Positions 35,252 to 48,000 of a stretch of DNA of 64,000 nucleotides are shown piece after piece; the first letter of the stretch is position 1; the number at the start of each line of letters is the position of its first letter. The position numbers and the translations under genes are program-made. The stretch lies in the NCBI GenBank assembly GCA_025617375.2, contig JAMYGW020000010.1, positions 1,582,135 to 1,646,134 of the forward strand, given 5' to 3'. Under the pieces are notes generated by a model. That model searched no databases and had not been told where the DNA came from. It saw nothing but the letters and a program-made list of their open reading frames with translations. This DNA comes from Acarospora socialis. Its lineage: Eukaryota > Ascomycota > Lecanoromycetes > Acarosporales > Acarosporaceae.

Positions 35252-36598
35252 TCACGGAGCAATCTCCACCAGGATTTTCACATGATTGTCCTTGTCGTGT
35301 ACCAAAGCCTTGAAACCTTTTTCCTCTACCTCATCCAGCTTGATTTTCCTTGTTATCATCGACTCTGGTTTGATTCGCCCTGTTGCAATCAGTACTTGCT
35401 TCTACCGTCGTGCATGGACGAGGAACGGTCATTTCTTACCAGAAGCAATTGCATCGATAACATCTTGGAAATCTCCTTTGACATATGTTGCGACTCCCAT
35501 ATATCTTCGTTCCTTGAACACTAGGTCATTGGGTTGCAGGGTTGCCGCTTTTTCCCAAACCGCGATGTTGACGAGTGTCCCTCTTGCCCGGATCGCCAAC
35601 ACGGCCTGGTCAAGCCCAGCTTGCACGCCTGCTGCATCGAATGCCACATGCGCTCCTTGTCCATCACATATTTCCCGGACTTTGGCGACGATGTCGTCTT
35701 TCGTCGGGTCCAAAACATGACCTGCTCCGAATTGTTTCGCAAACTCCCTCCGCTTCGAAGCGACTTCGGAAACGATGATCTTCTCAGCTCCGCGAGCCTT
35801 GAGACACTGAATCACCGCGAGTCCGATAGGACCACCTCCCAGTATCAGAACAGAGTCACCCGGCTTGTATGGACTAACGTCGACAGCGTGCCATGCTACG
35901 GCCAACGGTTCGACGAGCGCTGATATCATCAGCCTATCCGCACTTCTGATACGGCGGCATTCGAACGTATCTTCTTACCTCCAATCTCCATCGATACCGA
36001 GTCTGGTATAGCAATGGCACTATCTCGAGGCACGACCACATGCTCCGATAGTCCGCCACCCGAGCCTGTTACTTCTGTTAGCTGATTTGCATTCGATATG
36101 TGCTCGACGGCGGACAAGTCATACCGCTTAATCCGACAAAGCCGCCGCTGTAGCAGCAGTTGATGAGCCCTTCTTTGCACGCCCCGCATGTTCCATCATA
36201 AATTATTGGCTGGACAACGACCCTGTCGCCCGTTTTCATGTCATTGACCCCTTGACCGACCTCTTCGACGACGCCGCTGAACTCGTGTCCCAGAATCAAT
36301 GGGACCTTCTCCCCCGTGATTGGATGAGGTGTTGTCGGCATCAGATTCGGACCGCCCAAGTATTCGTGCAGGTCTAGTGGACGCTTTATAAACAGTCACT
36401 TCACGAGCAATGGCAGATGAGATACCTGTCCCACAAATCCCCACATATGCTGGTTTGATCTAGGTATCCTCGATATCAGTATCTCCAAGTATCCTTCTCT
36501 ATAACTCTGGTCACCTTGACTTGATCCTTCCCACATGTGGGCTCGTCAACATTTTCAAGTCGAATGTCCTTCTGGCCGTGATACCGTAGGGCTTTCAT
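35252..36598 (-). CDS. (R,R)-butanediol/polyol dehydrogenase-like zinc MDR enzyme
   Basis: This is a zinc medium-chain dehydrogenase that likely oxidises 2,3-butanediol or a related polyol with NAD+. Six exons join in phase: 36598-36515, 36459-36426, 36373-36125, 36065-35979, 35919-35440 and 35379-35252, giving 353 residues. The catalytic zinc region reads VGICGTDLHEYLGGPNLMP, with Cys37, and LGHEFSGVVEEVG. The structural lobe has CGACKEGLINCC. The Rossmann motif is ILGGGPIGLAVIQ. The N end is MKALRYHGQKDIRLENV and the C end KDNHVKILVEIAP. The insert PTTPHPITGEKVPLILGHE after the first zinc motif is typical of fungal BDH1/BDH2. It is divergent from another MDR gene across 948 bp. Substrate specificity not certain. 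Confidence 0.9.
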
Positions 36599-37546
36599 CT
36601 TCGTTCCTGACATGGCTCAGTGTATGGGCGCAAAATTCGCATCGATATTCAGCTTGTGATAGTGTACAGTGGTTTTATTCTGTGTTATATTGTCTCTACA
36701 TCTCATGTTATGCCAGAGGGCAAGATACTATATTTGATATTCAGCCCCGCCATATAAATGCGGGGTTGTCATCCATCCAAAAGGGTGGGATCTTCGATTC
36801 ACATGTTTAACCAATTGATAGTGATTAAGACAGCACAGGCTTCGAGACAAGCCCGTCACCTAAGGTAATATAAATAGGGCATCCTGACCGCCGGAAAGCA
36901 TTGCACTGGAGTCGAGAGAACTCGGGAGCGTTTACCCGTGCAAAGCAAGCCTGAGGGCCCCAGCTCGTTATAATGACACGCCATCAGCCCTAGGTTCTTC
37001 TCCATTAGGTCTTGTTGTCTCGATATGCTATACTGTAGTCTGGTCACCGAAGTATTGAATATCTTCTATGAGAGTGATACCTACCTTACTTTGTAATCAC
37101 GATCCACAATTTCCCCAAGTACCTACTCCGTTAAAGCCCTGCCGATTCGCCTCGCGTTGTTTTCGCCCGAACCGAACGCACGATGATACCTTAAGGTAAA
37201 CAACGAGTATACTCAAGTTTTCATTATTGACTGAGCCGGAGCAAGGGGCATCGGGGTGGTGGAAGCCTACCTACCTTATGGTACTATATCCGATCGTTAT
37301 CGATGTCGGATACATGTACGTGTAGGGTTTCAGTCTCATCCACAAGATCTTCTTCACCCAGCCGCAGTAACGCGGCACTTCGCTCTTTACATGGAAATGA
37401 CCTCACCTTTCCTGAACCCACAGCCGAGACTATTTCACTCCGGAAGATAACACACTTCCCCACTCACACACCTCAATCGCTGCATATCTTACTCTCTGCA
37501 CATCTCCAATTCACCATAAGATCAGCAACCTCACTCTAAAGTCACA
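36599..37546. other. Shared promoter region of two divergent alcohol dehydrogenases
   Basis: This 948-bp gap separates the ATGs of the butanediol-type and cinnamyl-type dehydrogenases. It carries ACCTAAGGT (36858), the perfect palindrome at 37187, and CCTACCTTATGGTA (37268), the densest cluster of this motif in the window. No gene seen. Confidence 0.5.
37187..37198. promoter_or_regulatory. Palindrome TACCTTAAGGTA (copy 2)
   Basis: Perfect 12-bp palindrome in the bidirectional gap between the two zinc dehydrogenase genes, 350 bp from the plus-strand start. Identical to copies at 32945 and 63139. Function inferred only. Confidence 0.45.
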
Positions 37547-38810
37547 ATGGGCTACCCAGACACTTTCGAGGGTTTCATGATTGAGTCGCAGAAGAACTGG
37601 AGTGACTTCAAAAAGCAAGAGGTCACCAAACCCTATCCGTCGTGGTGTATAACTCTGCAACAGTCTGCTAAACCTTGCGCAGTTCAAACCAAAGCCATTC
37701 GGCGAGCGTGACATTGACATCAGGATCGAAGCGTGCGGTGTCTGCGGTAGCGACGTCCATACCATCACCGGTGGTTGGGGAGAAGCAAGCCTTCCTCTCT
37801 GCGTTGGCCACGAGATCATTGGCCATGCAGTCAAAGTCGGCGACAAAGTGACCACCGTCAAGGTCGGAGACCGTGTTGGTGTCGGTGCACAGATCTGGGC
37901 CTGCTTGGAGTGCAAGAACTGCAAATCGGACAATGAAAACTACTGCCCTCACCAAGTCGGTGCGTTTTTCGCTATGGCGCCCGTTCCCAGAATTGAGTGC
38001 AGCTAACCCTACGTCTGGCCAGACACCTACAACGCACCTTACCCCGATGGAACCATTGCGCAGGGCGGTTACTCATCGCACGTCCGTGCTCACGAGTACT
38101 TCACATTCAAGATACCTGACAACATCTCCTCGGAGATTGCTGCGCCGATGATGTGCGCCGGTCTGACGACGTGGAGTCCATTGGTGCGTGCTGGCGCCGG
38201 TCCCGGCAAAAAGATCGCTGTTCTCGGCATGTGGGTGATCCTCCTTGGTTTCCCTCGAAAGTCCGCCTGCTAACAGCTCTGCAGCGGTGGACTTGGACAT
38301 TTCGGCCTGTTGTGGGCAAGTGCCCTCGGCGCCGAAACCTACGCCATCTCCCACACGCCCGGGAAAGAGGCGGATGCGAAGAAGCTCGGGGCTAAGGAGT
38401 TCATTTGCACCAAGGACAAAGACTGGGCCAAGCCCTGGGCATTCACCTTCGACTTCATATTGAACGCTTCCGATATGACCAACGAGTTCAAACTCCAGGA
38501 GTACATGTCCACTCTCGCCGTCAATGGCGAGTTCCACAACGTCGGACTTCCTGACAACCCACTTCCGAAGATGATGGCTCAGGACTTTGCACCGAATGGC
38601 GCGAAGATCGGTGGTAGCCATATCGGTAACCGGCCCGAGATGATAGCGATGTTGAAGCTGGCCAGCGAGAAGAACATCAAGCCGATGATCGAGACGGTCG
38701 ATATCAGTGAGAAGGGCTGCAAAGAGGCCGTGGAGAGGGTGAAGACGAACGACGTGCGCTACCGCTTTACTCTCGTCAACTTCGACAAAGCCTTCGGCGA
38801 TCGCAAGTAG
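37547..38810 (+). CDS. NADP-dependent alcohol dehydrogenase (ADH6/cinnamyl type)
   Basis: This is a medium-chain zinc dehydrogenase of the cinnamyl-alcohol type, likely reducing a broad range of aldehydes with NADPH. Four exons (37547-37621, 37683-37959, 38023-38230, 38285-38810) give 361 residues. Catalytic zinc: EACGVCGSDVHTITGGWG with Cys46, and VGHEIIGHAV. The structural lobe is CLECKNCKSDNENYCP. The PYPDGTIAQGGYSSHVRAHE stretch is diagnostic of the ADH6/7 group, and the cofactor loop is VLGIGGLGHFG, split by an intron after the Ile codon's second base. C end FDKAFGDRK. Divergent partner: the butanediol-type enzyme. No defects. Confidence 0.93.
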
Positions 38811-39415
38811 AGTTCAGTTCCGCTCCTCTCTCCGATCCACATCGGTCGACAGAAGAGCGCGTCTGTTTTGCAGACTTGAGGCGTTTGTAGGTGTAGACAG
38901 CAGCTAAAACTTGATGTACTGAGATAGAATGAGGTTCCATATACTCGCAGTAGGCTGAGGATGCTACACCTGTTTAAAGCTCGCAATAAAGGGGTCACAT
39001 CCAAGTACAACGTCGACGCACAACGTCGACGCAATAGAGAATCACTCGTCCTCTCATAATGTTCTCGCCGGTCCTGAAAACATTGCTTATGCGCTGCCAA
39101 CCTCCTAGTGACTTACCCCTGGCTACTCCTAAAGAACACTTCGCCAACTGTCACAGGCTGCGTCCCATCAAACCTCTGGAAGCCAATACGAGCAACAAAG
39201 CTCGATTCTTGGCCAAGCGTACAAGGACTTTGTTCGTGTATTGTAGCACCGTGTTCAGGAACCGTCTATTTTCAGATACCCATGACGCTTACTCGCTAGC
39301 GCGATCTGACATCCAAGATCTGAGATTGAGCTTGGCGCGATTCGATTACTTTTGCAAGGTTGTGTGCACATGTATAGAAAAGGGGACAACTGTATCCCTC
39401 AACTGTGCTCTCTGA
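38811..39415. other. Intergenic, 600 bp, with a 13-bp tandem duplication
   Basis: Separates the NADP-dependent dehydrogenase and UVE1. At 39008-39033 the 13-mer CAACGTCGACGCA is repeated twice head to tail. Otherwise nothing recognisable. Confidence 0.5.
39008..39033 (+). repeat. 13-bp tandem duplication
   Basis: CAACGTCGACGCA occurs twice in direct succession; each unit contains the palindrome CGTCGACG. It may be a small duplication scar or a doubled binding site in the UVE1 upstream region. Confidence 0.6.
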
Positions 39416-41962
39416 ATGCGCTTTATCACCTACCAGGTGCGCGACTTAATACTGCGATTTGCTTGTTCGAAAAGTCCAGTCTCTTTAAACCCGTCGAGGT
39501 ATCTCCATATCGACTCTCGCCACGATCGCGCCTCTTCATGTCTTTCTGCGTTTCAAGGTTTCAATAATTGCAAAACAGCAGGATATACCCAAGCCATGAC
39601 GAAGCGCAAGCGGATGTCAAGTCTGGCTGCCGAGAAGCCACTTACCACAATACCAATACCTCCTCCTGGATCTCAACCAGCCTTACCTCCCTCTACGAAG
39701 CAACCGCGGCCCAAACGGCGCAACATCTCACAGCCGGATCCTGCCTCCATAAAGACGAACCCGGATGAAAATAGCAATATACTCGACGGGCAGCAAGCCC
39801 TGCGTGCATCTCCCGATTCAGATGGCTCACCTGGCATCGCCGAACTCACAAGGGCGGACACAGTTCCTGGTATCGACGTGAAGAGGGAGTCTGAAGATGT
39901 GCCATCATTAGTCAATGGTGGAGATTCTGACTCTCCGCTATCTGACTTGTCAGATCTGGACCCGTCTCCCAAGAAGCCACGGACCGCAGGGCGAGCTGGC
40001 GCATCCTCAAAGCTGAAGGCAGAAGAATCTACAATTCCTTCGGGATCAAAAGCGACTAACAAGCAGGTAAAGAAGGATGAGCGCAAGGAGCCACAATTTC
40101 TCGACCCCGAAGCAGACGGTGAAGAGGAGGCCGACGAAGAAGAGATACAAGCCGCACTCTCTCGTCCTCCGCCGGTGAACAGTGACTACCTTCCGCTTCC
40201 GTGGAAAGGGCGGTTAGGCTATGTAAGTGCGCCAGTCGTTGCGCAACTACTCTCCGAACTAAACGCCGTAGGCGTGCCTGTGCACTTATTTACGGTTCTC
40301 CAACCCTCCTGTATTCAGCTCCCGAACATGTCGGATTGCCTCCATCCTCGAGAATAGGCACCCTCTGAAAGACCCGAGTCAACCGCCACATGCTACCAAG
40401 AATCGACCTGACCGAGAGGAACCGGCCGATATTGCTCGAGGTCAGGCTTATGTCGAGAGCATCGGTCTCGCGAACGCGAAAGACGTGATGAAGATGATCA
40501 GGTGGAACGATCGATATGGCATCAAGTTCATGAGACTGAGTAGTGAAATGTTTCCATTTGCGAGTCACGAGGTCTATGGATACAAGCTAGCCCCCTTTGC
40601 ATCTGAGGTTCTCGCCGAAGCCGGCAAATTGGCGGCAGAACTAGGTCATCGACTGACCACTCATCCGGGCCAAGTAAGCATGCACGGGTCACACCTCCAT
40701 CCTCGCTGACGTCCGTTTAGTTTACTCAATTAGGTTCGCCTCGAAAAGAAGTGATCAAGAATGCTTTGCGTGATCTTGATTATCATGCCGAGATGTTGTC
40801 GCTGTTAAAGCTACCACCACAAGAAGATCGGGATGCGGTTATGATCCTTCATATGGGAGGCGTGTTCGGAGACAAAGCAGCGACTCTTGACCGATTTCGC
40901 GAGAATTACAGAACACTGCCGCAAGGTGTAAAGGATCGATTAGTACTCGAAAACGACGATGTTAGCTGGTCTGTACACGATTTACTCCCGGTTTGCGAGG
41001 AACTCAATATCCCCCTGGTTCTAGACTATCATCATCACAACATCATTTTCGATGCCGATAGACTTCGGGAAGGGACAAAAGACATAATGGATATATACGA
41101 CAGAATCACGGCCACCTGGACGAGGAAAGGCATAACGCAGAAGATGCATTATTCCGAGCCCACGCCTGCCGCTATCACTGGACGACAGAGACGGAAACAC
41201 AGTCCACGTGTTGCGACTCTGCCGCCTTGTCCACCTAATATGGATCTTATGATCGAAGCAAAGGACAAAGAACAGGCCGTCTTCGAACTGATGAGAATAT
41301 TCAAACTTCCAGGATTCGATACGTTCAACGACATGATCCCGCATGTGCGGAAAGATGACAACAAGCCCGTCAGAGCTCCGAAGAAGAAAACGCCGAAGAA
41401 AAAGACGAAGAAGGGGAAGAACGCAGAAGACGAGCTGGAGCTGGCAGAGGAAGCTATCGAGGATGCCCTCGACGACTCCACTCCGGATGCCATCCCAGAA
41501 GACCAAGTCGGGATGGGTGGGCCTGAAGGACGAGTCTATTGGCCGCCCGGCATGGAGGAATGGTTGAGACCCGTGAAAAGGGTGGTAAAGCCGAGGGAAT
41601 CAAATGACGGTGTGAAGAAGGAGAAGTCGACACCGGCTAAGAAACGCAAGGCTGAGACTGATGCCGTTGATGCGGCGACTAAGGGCGAGGATGAGGGAGC
41701 AGACGTTGCACCCCCTAGCGTAACGTCAGCAAAAGGTGCGAAAGCGGCGTCCAAGAAAACCACTACGAAGAAAAAGAGCAAGGCTTCGAAGAAGGAAGGA
41801 AATAAGTTCTCAGCAATTACTCTGTCGGATGACCATGTTTCTGACGCTCCTCTCGACTTGTCCACCGATGAAATTCCCACACAGAAGCCGGCTAAAGCAG
41901 CTCCGGCGAGGAAAAGCGCAAGGGCCAAGAAGATTAGTTATGCGGAGTCAGATCATGAGTAG
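39416..41962 (+). CDS. UVE1: UV damage endonuclease UVE1 (UvdE)
   Basis: UVE1 nicks DNA 5' to UV photoproducts and starts the alternative excision repair known from Schizosaccharomyces and Neurospora. Three exons (39416-40222, 40272-40673, 40721-41962) encode 816 residues, or 756 if translation starts at the in-frame ATG at 39596. The UvdE TIM-barrel begins with RLGYACLCTYLRFSNPP at the first intron, then IRWNDRYGIKFMRLSSEMFP, LTTHPGQFTQLGSP, LHMGGVFGDKAATLDRF, LENDDVSWS, LVLDYHHHNI and MHYSEPTPAAITGRQRRKHS, all with metal-binding His/Glu/Asp. The N-terminal 200 residues and the last 250 are disordered and Lys/Ser-rich, nuclear-type. The first 50 residues (MRFITYQVRDLILRFACSK) are basic and amphipathic, resembling a mitochondrial presequence. 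Confidence 0.93.
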
Positions 41963-42882
41963 TGTAGATATCTTGACGTGATCAAGTACTTCTCCCTGTA
42001 GCAGCATCGTCTGACTAGCGAGAGCGTACGAAAGTACATACATATATAATCAACTTAGTGTTATGGGCGCCAGCGGCAGACCAGTTGATGATATAGACAC
42101 TTGTCTTTTGCTATTACTTTACCGCGAGATCGGCGTCACAGAACAATCTAGAGAGAAAGATTCCAGTAGAGTGTATCAGTTAATCTTGATAGGGCAATCA
42201 GTTAGCTCCAAAGCTTCCTCAGACCTTCAAACATTAACGACTGTTGATTGAAAGACTGAAAGAGTACACCAACTTTTAATGATGAAAATAGTTTTAGGAA
42301 CACAAGCATCCTCAAATCTCCGATTATCGACCGGATTGTCAATTCAGAACAAAATTGTAAAAGACACTATAAAAACCCCATTATAGATATCCTTACGAAT
42401 GATCCAAATCGAAACAGTAGTCAGTAAACATATATATGAAGGTCAAGACTGCACCAATGAGTTTTAGCGCTCCAGCTACTTCTGTCTCGTCGTCTCAATG
42501 CCCTCATGGAGTTGCATCTGGGTTTGCTCACGAGTCTTGCAGCTACCTTGGTAGCTCTGCAATGATGCTCCAAGACTAGTGATGTCTATTCTGTGCAGCT
42601 TGTAACACTGCTGTCTCAGGTTAGCTGGCTGCACAGGTCAGGTCGGGCGTGCGGGTTCCACGCAGCGTGTGCTACACTAACAGGTATTGTTTTGCTCCTA
42701 GTCAGACGGGTCACCATAGCAAGTCAGTAAAAACGTAAAGAACCTTATGCACATAGATCTAAAGTTTAAACGATGTTTCGTGACCCGACGTAGATAAATA
42801 TGAGACGACTGCGTTACGGCACATATTTCTCAAGCATAGATATACTCGAATACTCTTGCCCATCCTCATACTTGACCGGCAT
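41963..42882. other. Intergenic, 920 bp
   Basis: AT-richer stretch between the 3' ends of UVE1 and the HsbA remnant. No gene, RNA or repeat was recognised. Confidence 0.5.
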
Positions 42883-43607
42883 CTAAACAACCGTGATCCC
42901 TCCGTTCCAAGACTCAATAGATTTAACTATGGTCGCATCAAGAGAGTTTTTTTGGGTCGTCGCATCGGCTGCATTGTCGGGGATCAGATCAATCAATTCG
43001 AAGGCCAAGGTCTGCGTGGAGTGACACGTCAGCGGTCAGCAATATCGACTAGCCAAAGCCAATATCATGATTTCAAACAGTGATGGAGCTGTGGAAGGAC
43101 CCTAGGGCGACAAGATCAGGAATCACTTACATCAACCACTGACTCAATTTGCCTGAGGACTTGAGCCAACGGCGGCCCAACAAAAGGAAGCAGGTTAGGC
43201 ACTAGGCCAGCCTTGCCGATAAGGATGTTGAGAAGGTCCTGATGGACTTGGACGAACTGTATGAGTGATTAAGTATGCGTTGCAGCTTCAGGAGAGGAAT
43301 CCAGCGTATAGCGGTAAGGGACTTGACAATAGCGTCTTCATCAGACTTGACGGTGAATGGTTTTGTACCACTCAGCTGGCCTATTGTACCTCCCGCGGTC
43401 GTGACAATGTCAGTCAAGCGAACAATCACAACCTAAGTATAACTCTGATAAGCCGCATGGGTCAACAGTAAGGGTACTGATTCATACCGGAATGGGTCCG
43501 AAGCCGGAGACTGCCAGAGCCATGTTGACAATGCTGATCTGGTTGGCTGGTCCCTGACAACTCTGAGACTTCGTGGTGATCTCGTCAATGGCGCTGCAGA
43601 ACGATGT
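42883..43607 (-). pseudogene. HsbA-family (hydrophobic surface-binding / cell-wall galactomannoprotein) gene, decayed
   Basis: HsbA-type proteins are small secreted wall or surface-binding proteins of moulds. Four segments match the domain in order and keep phase 0: 43607-43488 (FCSAIDEITTKSQSCQGPAN), 43432-43310 (VIVRLTDIVTTAGGTIGQLS), 43256-43131 (FVQVHQDLLNILIGKAGLVP) and 43011-42883 (LAFELIDLIPDNAADATTQK). Two things are wrong. The donor of the second intron is AT instead of GT (43309-43308, GCT|ATACGC), a G-to-A change; without splicing the frame runs into a stop. No signal-peptide exon exists upstream: the ATG just before the first segment is out of phase. A TATA-like GTATAAG (minus, 43779-43773) is still present. 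Likely dead; a non-canonical donor is the alternative. Confidence 0.65.
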
Positions 43608-45015
43608 CTGGGGTTATTGTAGCGGGCATTATGAGTCTTGTGCCTCCTAATGATAATCTTGGAGATGCTTGAAGGATGTATGTGTGAAAGAGAAGATTGA
43701 GGTAGCTTGAGTTGACAGGTTCACTCCGGATGTAGATAATCGGTTGTAGTTAACGAGAGGATTGACCAGCTTCTTATACTGCTTCTAAGCTGACAATTGC
43801 CTTGTTACCCAATCTCTCCTTTCCGTTTTCTTTTCGGCTGATGCCGCTAAACGGGGTGTACCACAACATGCACCGTCGATAGTCCTCTTCTCCTGAACTC
43901 ATGCTATCCCAGCCACGATCAACAACATAGCTCTTCTTTCCCTCAAACTGTCCGAGCTTACATCGGGGATGCTCGGGATATGTAGAGATCATAAACCACG
44001 CCCGAAGGCATTCACAGCCACCCGATCACGTCGGCGTCATGCCCCTTGCCGCATTCCAACAAAAATTTGAACTTGTGGAGCTTCTGCAGCAGTCAAAGGT
44101 CATTTAAGTCGTATAGAATGAGGTGAATCTGCACTGGGACGCTCACCATTTCTCATGTCCGCACAATGTTAACCATTTATTCGTCGGAACTGTAACCATC
44201 TGAGACCCAGAAGCTGTGACTCGGAGTTGAGGTTGGGTAGGACAAAGCAGATACATCCTTATGCTGCGTTTGCAATCGACCAATTGCTAGACCACACTCC
44301 CAGGGTTTCCACATTTTCCATTGATTTGTCACACAATAATTGATCGGATCTCTAGACTTCCTTGTTCTCTGCGTCTGCAGTACATGCGGTTTGGATAGAC
44401 TAACTAGGCCATTAGTAGTGTACACATAGGTGTGAAGTTAATGGTCGAGACTCGAGAAGAACAACAAGCGAAGGAAATGATCGCTCTTAGGTACCAAGTA
44501 CCTGGGGTCAGATCAGACCTTTGTGAAACCTGTTATGAGGATGCACAACAACACAAGAGGGACTCTAGAATTCATCATTTCTAATTTGCCTGACCGAGTA
44601 ACGAAGCGTGGTCTACACAAGACCTCAGCGGTGGCGTAGATTGGGATCAATATATCGCGGAGCTTAAATCAGCCCATGGCTGTTCGTAACGTCCTAGACC
44701 CTGATCCGTTACACAGATTGTCAACAATACCGCTCTCTTGCCTTCATCGGCAGACAGTCAGTTGATTGGAATGGCCGCTTTAAGCAGATAATATCTGAAT
44801 CGTCACACCATCACTGGCCATCATGCTGCGGTTACGCTATGCTTCTGACATACGACCACCAATGCGCGCGGGGGACGAGAGCATAATCAAGATAATAATG
44901 CTTAGGGGATATCAGCGCCGAGAACGATACCGCTATGATTGCCACTATATTCCTCAATACCAAAGCGCCGTGCAGCTCATGTTAACGTTCTCGCCCAAAT
45001 AAGTTCACTTGTTCG
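43608..45015. other. Intergenic, 1.4 kb
   Basis: Contains the TATA-like box of the HsbA remnant (43773-43779, minus). Short minus-strand frames at 43992-43774 and 44425-44177 have no recognisable similarity. Nothing else seen. Confidence 0.5.
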
Positions 45016-48000
45016 TCAATCCGACTCGTTCTTCACCCTCTCAACCAACCTCACAGCGTCGTCCATAACATCTGTTCCCACCCTCCAACTCCTGAGCATG
45101 ACGCCCTTGCCGTCAAGAATCTCTTTCGCCCTCGCCCACCTCCGTTTCCAGAGCTCGAGTTTCTTGTTGACGGGTTGTGTAGTGTTGTTGGCGTGGACGC
45201 CGTCACTGCTGCCGTCGTTACTACCGCCAGTGCTTCGTACACCGCTGATGCGGTGACTGGCATACTGGGCGGCTGCGGCGGGATAGGACGTTAGGTGCCT
45301 TCGCGGCGGGGGAGGATGGGGTGGATGTTGTTGTGCTACTTTCGAGACTCCGGACGACGACATTGTTCGTTTCAAACCGATGCCAGGACGCTGTTGGTCA
45401 CCCGATGACGATGCCGGTGAGGTCGGAGAGGTGGTTCCGTACCAGTAATTTGACGGCGAAGGGATGCTGTTGTAGGCCAAAGCGACTTTATTGCGAACAG
45501 TCGATCTGTAGCCACGTCGTTCAGATGATGTCGCTCGACTATCAGGATTGGGAGGTGAGACGTTCTGCGTTTGTGAGAGGGGACTGTGGTTCTTAGGTTG
45601 CGGGGAGTCGTGAGAGACGGATAGTGTTCGGGGCTTTGGTGGTTTAACAGGTCCTCTCTTCTGTAGAGGGCTACTACTGGCTTCGACTGACGGTAAATTG
45701 TGGTCTTTCCCCCCAGAGGCACTTCTCAAGGCCATAGGCTTCGACGGCCGCATTGGAGCGGTTGACTTTTTCTCTACTGGCGAGTGCTTCTGTCTGGTCA
45801 TGGCAGATGACACAGGGCGCGCCGCCTCAGTATCGTCACTGAGATCAATAAGTGTACCTGTTGCATTACCACCCGATCGGTCTTGAGAGCCATCCAAACC
45901 GTATCCGTTGCGAGGCGGTAAGATTGGCTTACTTTCGGGTATCAGTTCATCCAAGCTAGGTGACAAACTTTGGCCGTTCTTCGCGCGCCCACGGGACGTA
46001 GAACTCGAACTTCTATTGCCGGTTAACGGTCCCATTGATGGATCAAAAAAGCCGTGACCTGGTGGGGTTGTCACATCTCGAATGAAGACACCAAGTATCC
46101 TGCCTGGATTTGCCACTACAATGTCAGTGTATAATTCGAGATCTGCTTCTCCACTGTCTCCGACGAGTAGAAATCTTCGCTCTGGGAAATCATGTAGGAT
46201 TGTTTCCAGTGTCACTTTCTTCCGTTCTGCCACAGGCTCAAATATGCCTTGAAGCATGCCGCTGTATTGCTTCAGATGAAAAGATCCAGGCGGTAGCCCA
46301 GCCAGAGCAAAGAAGCTCACAAGGACTGGGTACAGCTGCCACGGAGAGTTGGACACGTAGTGGAGTTTCACTCCTATTTCGGCAAGCTTGGTGTACCACT
46401 CTTTAACACCTTCAATGGCAAGATCACTTAGCTCTCTGATGAAAACGTTCCGAAATGTCTCCTTCGCACCGCTACCGATCGCCGAATGCTTGATCGTGTC
46501 GTCAATGTCACTAATCAAACTGACGCCTGTCGGTTCGGTGACAATAACTTCTTCTGTCGCGGAGAGGTTCTCAGATGCGAGTACTCTGACGTGCGTAGGG
46601 ATGAAATCTAGAGCGGCACGAAGCGAAAAATGACCGCCGTCGTTGGTGACAATTGTACGAGATTGCGAAGTTTGATCATTGTAGAAGAAGATTGTAAGAG
46701 GGGTACCCACTAAAGGGTTCGTCAAGAAAGGCTTGAGTCTGGCCATAAGGTGGGCATTGGCAACGGCTAGTTCTTCGGGGCTCATGTCTGCCGGCTGGTT
46801 CCAAGACGCACGCTTCCCAAGGAACCCTGGGCCCGGGGCGTCGTCGCGCTGAGACGGTAGCGAGCTATCAGTGACTGGGTGTGGAAATTCCCCGGGCTTT
46901 GGCTCCTTCGACTTTTCCGGTGATGGTGATCTGCTATGCTCCGGTGTGCTATATATACTGCCTTTATCCCAGCCTTCTTCTATCTTTTCGCTATAGCCAC
47001 CCCGTCCAGCAACGTCTGCTTCAGCCTCCCCCTTCTTTGTCATACTCGCCGCTTGCTTTTCGACGAGCGCTTCCTCGTGTCGCGCTGCCCTAGCTTCAAG
47101 TCGTTCGTGATGCGTGGAATGCGGACTTGTTGCACGACTGCCGCTTCGACTACCACCAGCGGGCGCAGGGATACCACTTAGGTGCCTTGCTAGTCCTATC
47201 AACAACCGATTCTTTCGAGTTATCGGTCCACGGTGTGGCGAATACATCCACCCCCGGACGTCCACATCCACCACAGCATGGTCATCCTCATACTTCTCAA
47301 ACTCTTTCCTCCAGAACTCTGCATCCCCGGTGCTAGAGCTAGAATCATGACGCAGTTGTGTTGTAGTCCCGGGCGCCTCACGCTGATCTTTGCTTGGTCG
47401 CGGCTGCTCTTTCTTCACATGTCTTCGAGCATAGCTTGGGAATAAGACCATCTCTTCATCTCCACTCCTCACTATAGCAACATCAGGGAACGCTCCAGGT
47501 ATGCCAGCGTCGTCTTCGTCCGCTTCTGCATCATGTTGGCCCCGTGAACCGTATGATTGCTGGTACGACTGCCGTAGCTCATTGGCCGCTTTCAAGTACC
47601 CGGCTAACTTCCGTCTCCGCGCCCCTCTCTGCGAAGATTCGGCAATCGACCCAGCGCTTGTGGAGCTCTGCGACGAGGAAGCGCCTTGCTGTGTCATCTT
47701 CAGGAGTCGTTCTTCATTCTTGCTAGCCGGCTGCTGCCTCAATACTCTCCTCCTGCGCTTCAGCAACGCTACGATACCTTTTTCAGCAGCTCGTTTCTGC
47801 TTGTGTCGAATATACCGATCGACAATAAAGCGATAAATTCGAGACTGAGCGCGCTGTCGATAGTATGGTAGAGTATCGTGGCGGAAGGCTGAGAATCTGG
47901 CTCGAGCCCGCTGACGAGCATGAGGGAAGAGGTATTGGAGGGAGCGTGAAAATTGAGTACGGAAGCCAGAGCGAGATTGGCCCGCCGGTACTGGAGCCAG

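Noticed and set aside
37547-38810. Horizontal transfer of the cinnamyl-type dehydrogenase
   Set aside because: Its introns, codon use and motifs are like those of its neighbours and of fungal ADH6/7 proteins.
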